This document shows, in pieces, positions 34,519 to 43,749 of a DNA stretch of 64,000 bases. This stretch comes from Arcticibacterium sp964021845 (GTDB taxonomy: Bacteria; Bacteroidota; Bacteroidia; Cytophagales; Spirosomataceae). The number at the start of each line of letters is the position of its first letter. The stretch's first letter is position 1. The notes beneath the pieces were generated by a model, which saw nothing but the letters and a program-made list of their open reading frames with translations, searched no databases and was not told the DNA's origin. A program made the translations under genes and the position numbers. The stretch covers positions 248,001-312,000 of the forward strand of contig NZ_CAXHZC010000007.1 of the NCBI RefSeq assembly GCF_964021845.1, read 5' to 3'.

Positions 34519-35361
34519 TTAAATAAACTCTAAAGCATTTTCTGATGCTTTATTTTCTTTCCACTCTTTCCATTTCCTCCCTAAAACCTTAGTCATACCT
34601 CTATCCACAATGCTATGTCTCGCTAAAAACATACCACCTTTTAGGGTTGTAAAAACAGAATCATTTGCTCTTAAAGCTAGGCTATAACCCCCATCCACAT
34701 ACCTAATATGATGCCACCACAGCGATGGTATAAATACAGTTTCGCCATGACCAAAAACACCTTCTTGACCAACTAAGTTTTTAGCTGCAGGAAATCTGTC
34801 AAAATCAGGATTTTCTGGATCAAAATGACTCATTACCGTATACGGATGTTTATACAATTTCTTGCTTTGGTCAGGCCCAAAAAGTATAACCTTTTTCTTA
34901 GTTTGAAACTGCGTTAAAAAAACATTGGAACAATCCATGTCATAATGCAGGCTAGTGACAGAGTCTTGTCCGCCAAAAAACATAAACTTATAACTTTTAA
35001 TAAAGCCATCCATTATGGTGGGGTAACGTATATCTTCAGCTAATTCAGGAATTTTCTTAAAGATATCAAACAAAAATATTCTTAAATCTACAGGCCCAGC
35101 TTGAATGAGGTCTAAGTAATCTCCAAACTTCATTTTTTTCGCAATCTGAAAATACTTATCCGGATCATGATAGTGCTTATCTATCAATGGCACTTCCAAA
35201 TTACCATGATTTTTCTTTAGCCAATCAAAAGTCCATTTCTCCGTGGCTGGCCAATCTTTTACTAAGTCGGTAAAAATGACCGGCTTTTTGGGCTTTAAGT
35301 AACTTTCAATGAATTCTTCTCTTGATAAATTACTTCTTCTTTCTATTGCTTCTAATTGCAT
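34519..35361 (-). CDS. Cupin_8 / JmjC-like Fe(II) oxygenase family protein
   Basis: 280 residues. The N-terminus is family-typical (KPKKPVIFTDLVKDWPA...W). The HxD...H metal triad is visible: SLHYDMD (His139, Asp141) and IPSLWWHHI (His217 or His218). LFGPDQSKKLY and VMSHFDPENPD are conserved blocks of the group. Such proteins are 2-oxoglutarate dioxygenases, often protein or tRNA hydroxylases; the target here is unknown. It is a single-gene unit with a strong terminator, divergent from the DUF4230 gene. Confidence 0.85.
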   Translation of the reverse strand: MQLEAIERRSNLSREEFIESYLKPKKPVIFTDLVKDWPATEKWTFDWLKKNHGNLEVPLIDKHYHDPDKYFQIAKKMKFGDYLDLIQAGPVDLRIFLFDIFKKIPELAEDIRYPTIMDGFIKSYKFMFFGGQDSVTSLHYDMDCSNVFLTQFQTKKKVILFGPDQSKKLYKHPYTVMSHFDPENPDFDRFPAAKNLVGQEGVFGHGETVFIPSLWWHHIRYVDGGYSLALRANDSVFTTLKGGMFLARHSIVDRGMTKVLGRKWKEWKENKASENALEFI

Positions 35362-35461
35362 AAAACTAAATTCGGATTAGTTTCGTTTTCATTAAAACTA
35401 AAATCATTAGTGATCATTTGTACTCTGCAACAAAATTAATATTATTTCCATTCATTACGTA

Positions 35462-36040
35462 ATGACAAAAATCATAAAAAATGTTATCAGCCTTCTTATT
35501 GTTGCCCTCATTGCTATTATTGTGTGGGAACTATTAATTCCAAAACTGTCAAATCCGTTTAAAATTAACACCATTGAAACTACTCACTCCATAATTCTTA
35601 AGGAAGTAAAGACAATGGGAAACCTCGAACTAGCTGCATACTATTTTAACGATATAGTAGAACAAAAGCTTCCTAGAGATTTTCTACCTGACCCAAAAGC
35701 TCTTCTAATTGTGTATGGAAGTGCCTCTGGTTGTGTTGATTTGACAAAAATAGGCAATGATGATGTGTATACTTTAGGCGATACCACATTTATAAAACTA
35801 CCTAAACCTTATATCTGTCATTTCAAGATTGACCATTCAAAATCAAAAATTTATGACTCCGATTATGCCTTCATGAATGAAGAATTACTTTTCGGCGAAG
35901 CATTTAAATCGGCGGAAAAGAAACTACTTCAAACAGCCCAGAATTCAAGTTTACTCAAGACGGCTGAAGAAAATGCCTCAAAAATTTTAGTCCCTCTATT
36001 AGAGAAAACCTCAAAAAACCCTGTGGTTGTGGTAAATTAA
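35462..36040 (+). CDS. DUF4230 membrane-anchored protein
   Basis: 192 residues. One N-terminal membrane helix (about 7-27) is followed by a DUF4230 domain outside the cytoplasm: HSIILKEVKTMGNLELAAYYF, LLIVYGSASGCVDLTKIG, IKLPKPYICHFKIDHSKSKIYD and a C-terminal helix. The function of the family is unknown. The start ATG at 35462 is the only one that includes the membrane anchor. No regulatory box was found in the 100-bp divergent gap. Confidence 0.8.
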   Translation: MTKIIKNVISLLIVALIAIIVWELLIPKLSNPFKINTIETTHSIILKEVKTMGNLELAAYYFNDIVEQKLPRDFLPDPKALLIVYGSASGCVDLTKIGNDDVYTLGDTTFIKLPKPYICHFKIDHSKSKIYDSDYAFMNEELLFGEAFKSAEKKLLQTAQNSSLLKTAEENASKILVPLLEKTSKNPVVVVN

Positions 36041-36114
36041 ACCTGACAAAACCAGTCATTAGACAACAGAATCATGCAATTCTGGCACTTAGGCACCATT
36101 TTACTTTTAAACAT

Positions 36115-36127
36115 TGTCAATTTGACA
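36115..36127. promoter_or_regulatory. 13-bp palindrome TGTCA-ATT-TGACA upstream of secA
   Basis: Perfect 5-bp arms with a 3-base centre, 50 bases before the secA -7 box. The same layout occurs upstream of nrdB at 49689. It may be an operator for a shared regulator; no such regulator is identified. Confidence 0.4.
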
Positions 36128-36176
36128 CACCTTGCTTTTCACGCACTATTCTTGTTATGTTACAAGTGTAATTAAG

Positions 36177-36184
36177 TAATTTTG
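36177..36184 (+). promoter_or_regulatory. -7 box (TAATTTTG) of secA
   Basis: Exact TAnnTTTG match 47 bases before the start codon at 36232. A TTG at 36152-36154 lies 22 bases upstream as a weak -33 box. Confidence 0.5.
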
Positions 36185-36231
36185 CGTTCTATTTTACAGG
36201 TAAGAGATTATAAGATTTTTAAAGATATATA

Positions 36232-39200
36232 ATGTTAGATTTTTTAAGCAAAGGCATCTCCAAAATATTCGGTACCAAATCAGAAAGAGATGTTAAAGAA
36301 CTTACACCCTATGTAACTGCTACAAACGAGGAGTTTCAAAAGCTTGGTCAATTAAGCAATGACGACTTCAGAGCTAAAACTGTAGAACTACAGCAGTACA
36401 TCAAAGACTCGCTGGCATCCATTACCGACGAGATAGCAGCTATCGAAAAAAACATTGAAGAAAACGCCGAGCTGAGCATTGCTGACAAAGAAGCTGCTTT
36501 TAACCAAATAGATAAATTAAAAGAGCAAGAGAATGAAGAACTTGAAGTAGTTCTTCTTGAGATTCTTCCAAAAGCTTTTGCAATTATTAAAGAAACAGCG
36601 AGAAGGTTCAAAGATAACGATAGCATTACCGTTACAGCTAGCCACCTTGATAGAGAGTTGGCCATGAAAAAAGGTCATATTACTATTGAAGGCGACCAAG
36701 CCACTTGGAATAGTACATGGGAAGCAGCAGGAAATCTGTTAAGATGGGATATGCTTCACTACGACGTACAAATTATTGGCGGAGCCGCACTCCACAAAGG
36801 AAAAGTAGCAGAGATGCAAACTGGTGAGGGTAAAACCTTAGTAGCCACATTCCCAGCTTTCCTTAATGCACTTGCAGGTAAAGGCGTACATATAGTAACC
36901 GTCAATGACTATTTGGCACGACGTGACTCTGAGTGGATGGCTCCTATTTTTGAGTTTCATGGTATCACTTGTGACTGTATTGATAAATACCCAGCAAACA
37001 GTAATGCCAGAAGAGAAGCTTATGCCGCGGGTATCTCCTACGGAACAAACAACGAATTTGGTTTTGATTACCTGAGAGATAACATGGTGAGCAATCCTAA
37101 AGAACTTGTTCAAAAGAGACACCACTTCGCCATGATTGATGAGGTTGATTCTGTTCTTATTGACGATGCTCGTACACCACTTATTATTAGTGGGCCAATG
37201 GCAAAAAAAGGAGACGAAGCTCTTTACAATTCTCTTAAACCTAGAATTGGTCAAATTGTAGAAGTTCAAAAAACAATTGTAAACAACTACCTAAACGAAG
37301 CCAAAAAATTAATAAAAGCTGGGGAAATAAAAGAAGGCGGGCTTTCTCTTTTTAGAGCTTACAGGGGTTTACCTAAAAGTAAGCCATTAATTAAATACCT
37401 ATCAGAAAGTGGTATCAAAAAGATATTACTGGACACAGAGGCTACCCACATTGCGGAAAATAATAAATTAATGCCGCAAGCAGACGAACCTCTTTATTTC
37501 ACTATAGATGAAAAGAATAAGGGCATTGAGCTTACAGATAAAGGTATTGACTACTTAACAGGCCATGACGAAGACCCAAACTTCTTTATCATGCCAGATT
37601 TGTCAATCAAAATTGACGAGATTGACAAAAGTGAGGTATCAGAACAAGATAAAATCCTTAAAAAGGATGAACTTATAAGAGACTACTCCACTAAAGCTGA
37701 GCGAATTCACGCTGTAAACCAATTACTTAAATCTTACTGCCTCTTTGAAAAAGACGTTGATTACGTATTGATGGACGGCAAGGTTAAGATTGTAGATGAG
37801 CAAACAGGTCGTGTAATGGATGGTAGAAGGTGGTCTGACGGACTACACCAAGCCGTTGAAGCGAAAGAGAATGTGAAAATTGAAGACTCTACACAAACTT
37901 ATGCCACCGTTACGCTCCAAAACTATTTTAGAATGTATCACAAGCTGGCTGGTATGACTGGTACAGCAGAAACTGAAGCAGGAGAGCTTTGGAAGATTTA
38001 TAAACTTGATGTCATGACTATACCTACAAATAGGCCCATAGTAAGAGATGATATGCAAGATAAAGTCTACAAAACTGTACGAGAAAAATACAATGCCGTG
38101 GCTGACGAAATTGTAGATTTAGTAGAAGGTGGAAGACCTGTACTTTTGGGAACTACTTCTGTAGAAAACTCTGAGATACTAAGTAAAATGCTAAGTATCA
38201 GAAAAATAAAACACCAAGTCCTTAACGCTAAGCAGCACTCTAGGGAGGCGGACATTGTAGCTGAGGCTGGTAAGCCTGGTACCGTGACCATTGCAACCAA
38301 TATGGCCGGACGTGGTACAGATATAAAACTTACCGCAGAAAGTAAGGCTTCAGGTGGACTAGCTATTGTAGGTACAGAGCGTCACGAATCTAGAAGAGTA
38401 GATAGACAGTTAAGAGGTAGAGCAGGTCGTCAAGGAGACCCTGGTTCTTCGCAATTCTTTGTGAGTTTAGAAGATAGCTTAATGAGACTTTTCTTCTCAG
38501 ACCGTACGGCCAAAATGATGGATAAACTTGGCATGGAAGAGGGCGAAGTTATTCAACACTCCATGATTACGAACTCCATAGAAAGAGCCCAACAAAAAGT
38601 TGAAGAAAATAACTTTGGAGTCAGAAAGCGTCTTATTGAGTATGATGATGTTATGAATATCCAAAGAGACACTATCTACAAGCGTAGAAAAAATGCACTC
38701 TTTGGCGATAGACTTTCTTTAGACATTGCAAATGTTTTATATGACAATTGTCATGCGATTTTGTCTAATGCAAATAATAACTACGACGAGTTTGAACTAA
38801 GAACTCTACAAAATTTAGGATTTAAACCAGCTATTACTCGCGAAGAATTTGATCGTGGAAAATCTGACTTAGAAAATACTTTCTACGAACTAGCTGAAAA
38901 GCATTACGCAGAAAAAAACCAGGCAATAGCTGAGAAAACTATTCCTGTGCTGCAGAAAGTATTGGAAGACAGAAGTGCTATAAAAGACGAACCGTTTATG
39001 GCGGTAGTTGGAGATGGAACTAGAAACATTGCAGTTTTCTGCGACATGAAAAAAACCGTTGAGTCTAACGGAAAAGAGCTAATCAAAGAAATGGAAAAAG
39101 CCATTTCTCTAAGTGTGATTGACCAAGAATGGAAAGAGCATTTAAGAGATATGGACGACTTAAAGCAGTCTGTGCAAAATGCCTCTTATGAGCAAAAAGA

Positions 39201-39543
39201 CCCACTATTAATCTACAAGTTTGAAGCAGTAGAATTATTCCAAAGTTTCCTTCAAAAGGTTAATGCCGAAATGATTTCCTTCTTAATGAAAGCAGGAATA
39301 GTAGAAATGCGTTTCCAACAAGTGGCTCCGCCAAAACAAGACAAACCAAAACTTTCTACAAATAGAGCAGAAGGAGCTGGAGAAGAAGGAATAGCACAAG
39401 TTACTCCTGCAAAATCTCAAAAAGTGGCCAACAGAAATGAACGAGTAAGCGTACAGTTTAAAGATGGTTCCATAAAGAGAGATGTCAAATTTAAATTTGT
39501 GGAAGAAGAAGTGGCCTCCGGCAACGCGGTTTTAATTGACTAA
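36232..39543 (+). CDS. secA: Protein translocase ATPase SecA
   Basis: 1103 residues, the long Bacteroidota form. SecA drives unfolded preproteins through SecYEG by ATP hydrolysis. Walker A MQTGEGKT is at 195-202. IDEVDSVLIDDARTPLIISG follows near residue 300, and NMAGRGTDIKL and DRQLRGRAGRQGDPGSSQFF lie in the second ATPase domain. Relative to E. coli there is an insertion rich in charged residues in the first domain (about 50-110) and another in the region after the DEVD box (about 340-440). The C-terminus ends VKFKFVEEEVASGNAVLID and has no CxC-type zinc motif. A short-chain dehydrogenase gene follows after 19 bases. Confidence 0.95.
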   Translation: MLDFLSKGISKIFGTKSERDVKELTPYVTATNEEFQKLGQLSNDDFRAKTVELQQYIKDSLASITDEIAAIEKNIEENAELSIADKEAAFNQIDKLKEQENEELEVVLLEILPKAFAIIKETARRFKDNDSITVTASHLDRELAMKKGHITIEGDQATWNSTWEAAGNLLRWDMLHYDVQIIGGAALHKGKVAEMQTGEGKTLVATFPAFLNALAGKGVHIVTVNDYLARRDSEWMAPIFEFHGITCDCIDKYPANSNARREAYAAGISYGTNNEFGFDYLRDNMVSNPKELVQKRHHFAMIDEVDSVLIDDARTPLIISGPMAKKGDEALYNSLKPRIGQIVEVQKTIVNNYLNEAKKLIKAGEIKEGGLSLFRAYRGLPKSKPLIKYLSESGIKKILLDTEATHIAENNKLMPQADEPLYFTIDEKNKGIELTDKGIDYLTGHDEDPNFFIMPDLSIKIDEIDKSEVSEQDKILKKDELIRDYSTKAERIHAVNQLLKSYCLFEKDVDYVLMDGKVKIVDEQTGRVMDGRRWSDGLHQAVEAKENVKIEDSTQTYATVTLQNYFRMYHKLAGMTGTAETEAGELWKIYKLDVMTIPTNRPIVRDDMQDKVYKTVREKYNAVADEIVDLVEGGRPVLLGTTSVENSEILSKMLSIRKIKHQVLNAKQHSREADIVAEAGKPGTVTIATNMAGRGTDIKLTAESKASGGLAIVGTERHESRRVDRQLRGRAGRQGDPGSSQFFVSLEDSLMRLFFSDRTAKMMDKLGMEEGEVIQHSMITNSIERAQQKVEENNFGVRKRLIEYDDVMNIQRDTIYKRRKNALFGDRLSLDIANVLYDNCHAILSNANNNYDEFELRTLQNLGFKPAITREEFDRGKSDLENTFYELAEKHYAEKNQAIAEKTIPVLQKVLEDRSAIKDEPFMAVVGDGTRNIAVFCDMKKTVESNGKELIKEMEKAISLSVIDQEWKEHLRDMDDLKQSVQNASYEQKDPLLIYKFEAVELFQSFLQKVNAEMISFLMKAGIVEMRFQQVAPPKQDKPKLSTNRAEGAGEEGIAQVTPAKSQKVANRNERVSVQFKDGSIKRDVKFKFVEEEVASGNAVLID

Positions 39544-39562
39544 TCTTTAGCTAGCCAAATTC

Positions 39563-40360
39563 ATGAAATTAGAAAACAAAGTAGTTTGGATTACGGGGGC
39601 TTCTTCTGGAATAGGAGAAGCTACTGCTTATGAATTTGGTCAACATGGATGTAAACTTATTCTCTCCGCTCGTAGAGAAAACGAGCTCCTAAGAGTTAAA
39701 GAAAACCTCGCATTGCCTGATGGTCATGTTATGGTCTTACCTATGGATGTTCAAAACATTGAAGCGTTTAGCTCCCTTACTGAAAAAGTAATCGAGCACT
39801 TTGGTCATATTGACATTCTTTTTAATAACGCCGGTATTTCTCAAAGGAGTTTTGTCTTAGAAACAGATATTGAGGTTTACAAAAAATTAATCGACATTGA
39901 CTTAATAAGTGTCATTGCTCTAACTAAAACCGTTTTACCATATATGGTTGAGCGTAAGTCGGGACACATTGCTGCCACTTCAAGTGTAGCCGGTATTGTA
40001 GCCACTCCAGGACGCTCTGGGTATGCAGCTGCCAAATTTGCTCTAAGAGGATTTTATGATTCTTTAAGGGCTGAAGTTTACAAATACAACATTGGGGTTA
40101 CTGTAGTTTGCCCCGGATATATCAACACAGATATCTCAAAAAACTCACTCTCCGCAGATGGCTCTAAATATGGCAAAATGGACAATAACCAAATTAATGG
40201 TTTGTCTTCTACAGAATGTGCCAAACAAATAGTAAAGTCAATTTCTGCAAATAAGAACGAAGTTTACATAGGTGGTTTTAAGGAACTAGCTGGTGTGTAT
40301 TTAAAGCGTTTTTTTCCTCGAATTCTTAGTAAAATCGTTGTAAAACAAGCCCCTAAATAA
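39563..40360 (+). CDS. Short-chain dehydrogenase/reductase
   Basis: 265 residues, classical SDR. Cofactor motif TGASSGIG (11-18), NNAG (88-91), and catalytic Ser140/141, Tyr154 and Lys158 (SGYAAAK). SARREN at 35-40 after the second strand suggests NADP(H) preference. The C-terminal basic stretch (ELAGVYLKRFFPRILSKIVVKQAPK) resembles DHRS7B-like members that act on lipid-like or keto substrates. It follows secA with a 19-base gap and is probably in the same transcript, without an obvious functional link. A weak hairpin (GTATG-CACG-CATAC, 40377-40390) follows the stop. Confidence 0.88.
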   Translation: MKLENKVVWITGASSGIGEATAYEFGQHGCKLILSARRENELLRVKENLALPDGHVMVLPMDVQNIEAFSSLTEKVIEHFGHIDILFNNAGISQRSFVLETDIEVYKKLIDIDLISVIALTKTVLPYMVERKSGHIAATSSVAGIVATPGRSGYAAAKFALRGFYDSLRAEVYKYNIGVTVVCPGYINTDISKNSLSADGSKYGKMDNNQINGLSSTECAKQIVKSISANKNEVYIGGFKELAGVYLKRFFPRILSKIVVKQAPK

Positions 40361-40523
40361 TTTCTCTTCAATAATAGTATGCACGCATACCTTTATACTT
40401 TTCCAACAAAGGCTTGGACTATTCCGATATAAATTGAATTTTATTTATATTCAGGTAATAATTTATTTAACATTTTTTAATTTGGCACTTTAAGAACAAT
40501 TAAAAACCTTAATAACAAACTGT

Positions 40524-43500
40524 ATGAAGAAATTTTTATTAACCATGTGTTTGGTTGGCTTAAGTGTTTTCACTTTTGCACAATCCATGGAAGTTTCAGG
40601 AAAGGTAACCTCGGCTGATGACGGCATTGGACTTCCAGGTGTGTCCGTCACTGTTCAAGGTACAACCCGTGGTACAACCTCTGATGTAGATGGTATGTAC
40701 AAAATTGCTGCTGAGAAAGGAGCAACTTTAGTTTACTCATTTGTTGGTATGAATAGCAAATCAATTGCTATTGGAAGCCAAAGTGTAATTAATGTCTCTC
40801 TTACTTCAGATCAAGGATTACTTTCTGAAATTGTTGTGACATCAACTGGTCTAAATAGAACAGCAAAGGATGTAGTTTATGCCAATCAAACTGTAAAAAG
40901 TGAAGATTTGATGTCTACTCCAGGAAAAAACGCCTTAGAGTCTCTTAGAGGAAAGGTGTCTGGAGTTAAAATATCAACTGGTTCTGGTTCTGTTGGAGCT
41001 TCAACAAGAATTGTACTTAGAGCAGAAGGCTCTCTAACAGGAAACAACACCGCCCTTATCGTAGTAGACGGTATTCCGATTGACAACTCTACCTCTGGTG
41101 GTGGTGATGCAGGTTCTGATCAAAGCGGTTACTCTGATTATGGTAGTAGATTTAATGACATCAATCCAAATGACATTGAAAGTATTACAGTTTTAAAAGG
41201 ACCATCAGCTACTTCACTTTATGGTTCTCGTGGTGCTTCTGGAGTACTATTAGTTACTACCAAAAAAGGAAAAGATGGCAAAGCCAAAATCAGCGTTAAC
41301 TCATCTTACTCTACAGAAAAAGCCTATGTACTTTTTGAAAGACAAGACCAATACGGTCAAGGATACGGTACAGCACATTTTGACACTAGAGAAAACTGGG
41401 CTTGGGGTCCAAAATTTGATGGTGTTGTAAGACCTTGGACTTCCGCAATTGATGCTGATGGTGATGGTGCTTTAGAAGCGTTAACAAGACCATATTCAGT
41501 TGTGCCAAACCAAATGCAAAGCTTTTTTAACTTAGGTAACACTTTAAATAATAGTGTTAGTCTTTCTGCTGGTAAGAATGGATTTAACTATTATATGTCA
41601 TATGGTAGTACAGTTCAAAACGGTACTTTAGACAATACTAAGTACACAAGAAACTCAATTAACTTAAATGCAAGTTCTCAACTTACTTCTAATCTTAAAG
41701 CAGACTTTAAGGTTTCTTACTCTTTAGTTGATCAAAATACTGCAACGGAAGGTTTTAGAGCTTTTGATGGTAATAATGCTTATGCGATGGCTATACAGTC
41801 TCCAAATAGTATTCCATTTAATGAATTACGTGATTATAAAAACCCATTTTACAGTACTACTCAAGGGTATTGGGGTGGTTACTCCTCTGTTAACCCATAT
41901 TTTATCTTGAATGAATATGGAAACGAAGCAGATGTTAATAACTTATTGACTAAAATGAGTTTAACTTATTCGCCAATAAAAAACCTAGACCTAATTGCTA
42001 GAGTTGGTAACAATAACGTTAATACAGAAATAAACCAATGGGCACCTAAATTCACTCCTGAATTACAATATTTCTGGGGAGATGACTTAGCCTTAGGAAC
42101 TTATGAAAGAGACGGAGCTATTGGAAATTATTATAATGGTAATACAAGATCCAACAACTGGGATGTTTCTGGATTAGCTAACTACAATACCGATATTCCA
42201 AACGTAGACGGCTTAAAGTTAAATCTAACTGCAGGTTGGAATATGTTTCATAAAACGTTCAGAAGAATCAGTGGAACAACTCAAGGTGGACTAGTTGTGC
42301 CAGATTGGTATAATTTAGATAACAGTACAGTTGCTTCTACTTCTGAGCAATTTAGTTCAAAATACCGTATTTTAGGGGCTTTAGCTAACGTTAGTTTAGC
42401 CTATAAAGATACCTATTTCTTAGAGTATTCTGCAAGAAATGACTGGTCTTCAACCTTACCTGTAGCTAATAATAGCTTTTTCTATCAAGCAGTTGGTGGG
42501 TCTATTATAGTCTCTGATGCACTAAACTTACAAAGCAACAAAATATTAGACTTTGCTAAAGTAAGAGGTAGCTTTGGTACCACTGGTAAGGATGCAGGTC
42601 TTTACTTGTTAAACTCTGTTTATGTGGGTAATCCTCAAATTAGAGACTTTGGTGATTTTTCTCTTAATTTTCCTTTAGGTGGGCAACCAGCCTTTACAAC
42701 GGGTAATACCATTGGTAACCCTAATTTAAAGCCTGAATTAACAACTACTCTTGAAATTGGAGCAGATCTTTCTTTCTTTGGAAACAGAGTAAATCTTGAT
42801 TATACCTATTACAGCTCTCTTCATACTGACCAAATTGTTCGTGTAAGTTTACCTGCTTCTTCTGGGTTTACATCTACTACATCAAATATTGGTGAAATGA
42901 CAAATAAGGGTCACGAAGTATCATTGACTTTAAGACCTATCCAAGGTTTAGTTCAAGGTTTAAACTGGGACATTAACTTAAACTACTCTAAAAACGAGAG
43001 TAATGTAGTTAAGATTACTGACGAAATTGATGAATTAACAATAGGTGGTTTAGGTGATATGTCTTTAGTAGCTAAAGAAGGTCAGCCTTTCGGAGCTTAT
43101 AAAGTAATTGACTTCAGAAGAGATTCTCAAGGACGTGTTATTGTTGACGCTACAGGATTACCATTATCTACCTCTGAGCAAGTTTTTGCAGGTTCTTACC
43201 AGCCAGATTTCATGGCTAGCGTAGGTACAAGAATAGGTTACAAAGGATTTTCATTGAGTGGTTTATTAGATATTAAACAAGGAGGAAAATTCTATTCTTG
43301 GACTAAGGATCAGTCTACATTTAACGGAACAAACTTAAGTACCTTAGAATTTGATCGTGGTGTTCCATTTGTATTCCCTAATTCAGTGACTGAAGAGGGT
43401 GAAGTAAATACTATCGAAATAGCTGACTCTGAAACTTATTTCACCACAGGTGGAGCAGTTCCAGCTTCTGAGAATTTATTAGATGCTAGTTATGTCAAAC

Positions 43501-43736
43501 TAAGAGAATTAGCATTAAACTATGCTATACCATCAAAGGTTCTTGATAAATTAAACATAAGTAATGCGAATATTGGATTGTTTGCAAACAATGTAAAGTT
43601 CTGGTTACCAAGCGACAATACTTATGCAGATCCTGAAGTAAATGGTGCAGGCCAAACAGGTAACTATGTAGGAATAGAAACTTCTCAAGTGCCTCCATCT
43701 AAAAGCTATGGGGTGAAAATTGGTTTTACTTTTTAA
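40524..43736 (+). CDS. SusC/RagA-family TonB-dependent outer membrane transporter
   Basis: 1070 residues. Signal peptide (1-20, VFTFAQ), then a carboxypeptidase-like beta-sandwich (VSGKVTSADDGIGLPGVSVTVQG, residues 23-100), a plug with the SusC signature (DINPNDIESITVLKGPSATSLYGSRGASGVLLVTTKKG, about 213-250; shown here in parts) and a 22-stranded barrel ending in IGFTF. It imports oligosaccharides, peptides or similar ligands with a SusD partner encoded 13 bases downstream. No STN domain is seen, and no ECF sigma/anti-sigma pair lies next to it. No hydrolase is adjacent, so substrate is unknown. Confidence 0.93.
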   Translation: MKKFLLTMCLVGLSVFTFAQSMEVSGKVTSADDGIGLPGVSVTVQGTTRGTTSDVDGMYKIAAEKGATLVYSFVGMNSKSIAIGSQSVINVSLTSDQGLLSEIVVTSTGLNRTAKDVVYANQTVKSEDLMSTPGKNALESLRGKVSGVKISTGSGSVGASTRIVLRAEGSLTGNNTALIVVDGIPIDNSTSGGGDAGSDQSGYSDYGSRFNDINPNDIESITVLKGPSATSLYGSRGASGVLLVTTKKGKDGKAKISVNSSYSTEKAYVLFERQDQYGQGYGTAHFDTRENWAWGPKFDGVVRPWTSAIDADGDGALEALTRPYSVVPNQMQSFFNLGNTLNNSVSLSAGKNGFNYYMSYGSTVQNGTLDNTKYTRNSINLNASSQLTSNLKADFKVSYSLVDQNTATEGFRAFDGNNAYAMAIQSPNSIPFNELRDYKNPFYSTTQGYWGGYSSVNPYFILNEYGNEADVNNLLTKMSLTYSPIKNLDLIARVGNNNVNTEINQWAPKFTPELQYFWGDDLALGTYERDGAIGNYYNGNTRSNNWDVSGLANYNTDIPNVDGLKLNLTAGWNMFHKTFRRISGTTQGGLVVPDWYNLDNSTVASTSEQFSSKYRILGALANVSLAYKDTYFLEYSARNDWSSTLPVANNSFFYQAVGGSIIVSDALNLQSNKILDFAKVRGSFGTTGKDAGLYLLNSVYVGNPQIRDFGDFSLNFPLGGQPAFTTGNTIGNPNLKPELTTTLEIGADLSFFGNRVNLDYTYYSSLHTDQIVRVSLPASSGFTSTTSNIGEMTNKGHEVSLTLRPIQGLVQGLNWDINLNYSKNESNVVKITDEIDELTIGGLGDMSLVAKEGQPFGAYKVIDFRRDSQGRVIVDATGLPLSTSEQVFAGSYQPDFMASVGTRIGYKGFSLSGLLDIKQGGKFYSWTKDQSTFNGTNLSTLEFDRGVPFVFPNSVTEEGEVNTIEIADSETYFTTGGAVPASENLLDASYVKLRELALNYAIPSKVLDKLNISNANIGLFANNVKFWLPSDNTYADPEVNGAGQTGNYVGIETSQVPPSKSYGVKIGFTF

Positions 43737-43749
43737 ATCAAATTATTAA

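Noticed and set aside
36151..36166. CTTGT-N6-ACAAG inverted repeat upstream of secA
   Set aside because: Short arms in AT-rich DNA and no second copy noticed; the 13-bp palindrome nearby is the stronger signal.
36838..37269. 143-codon open frame antisense to secA
   Set aside because: It lies wholly inside a highly conserved gene, has no recognisable domain or start signal, and its composition follows from the secA codons.
36232..39543. Missing SecA zinc motif as a truncation
   Set aside because: The tail ends in a well-formed sequence seen, as I recall, in other Cytophagales SecA proteins; the gene looks complete.
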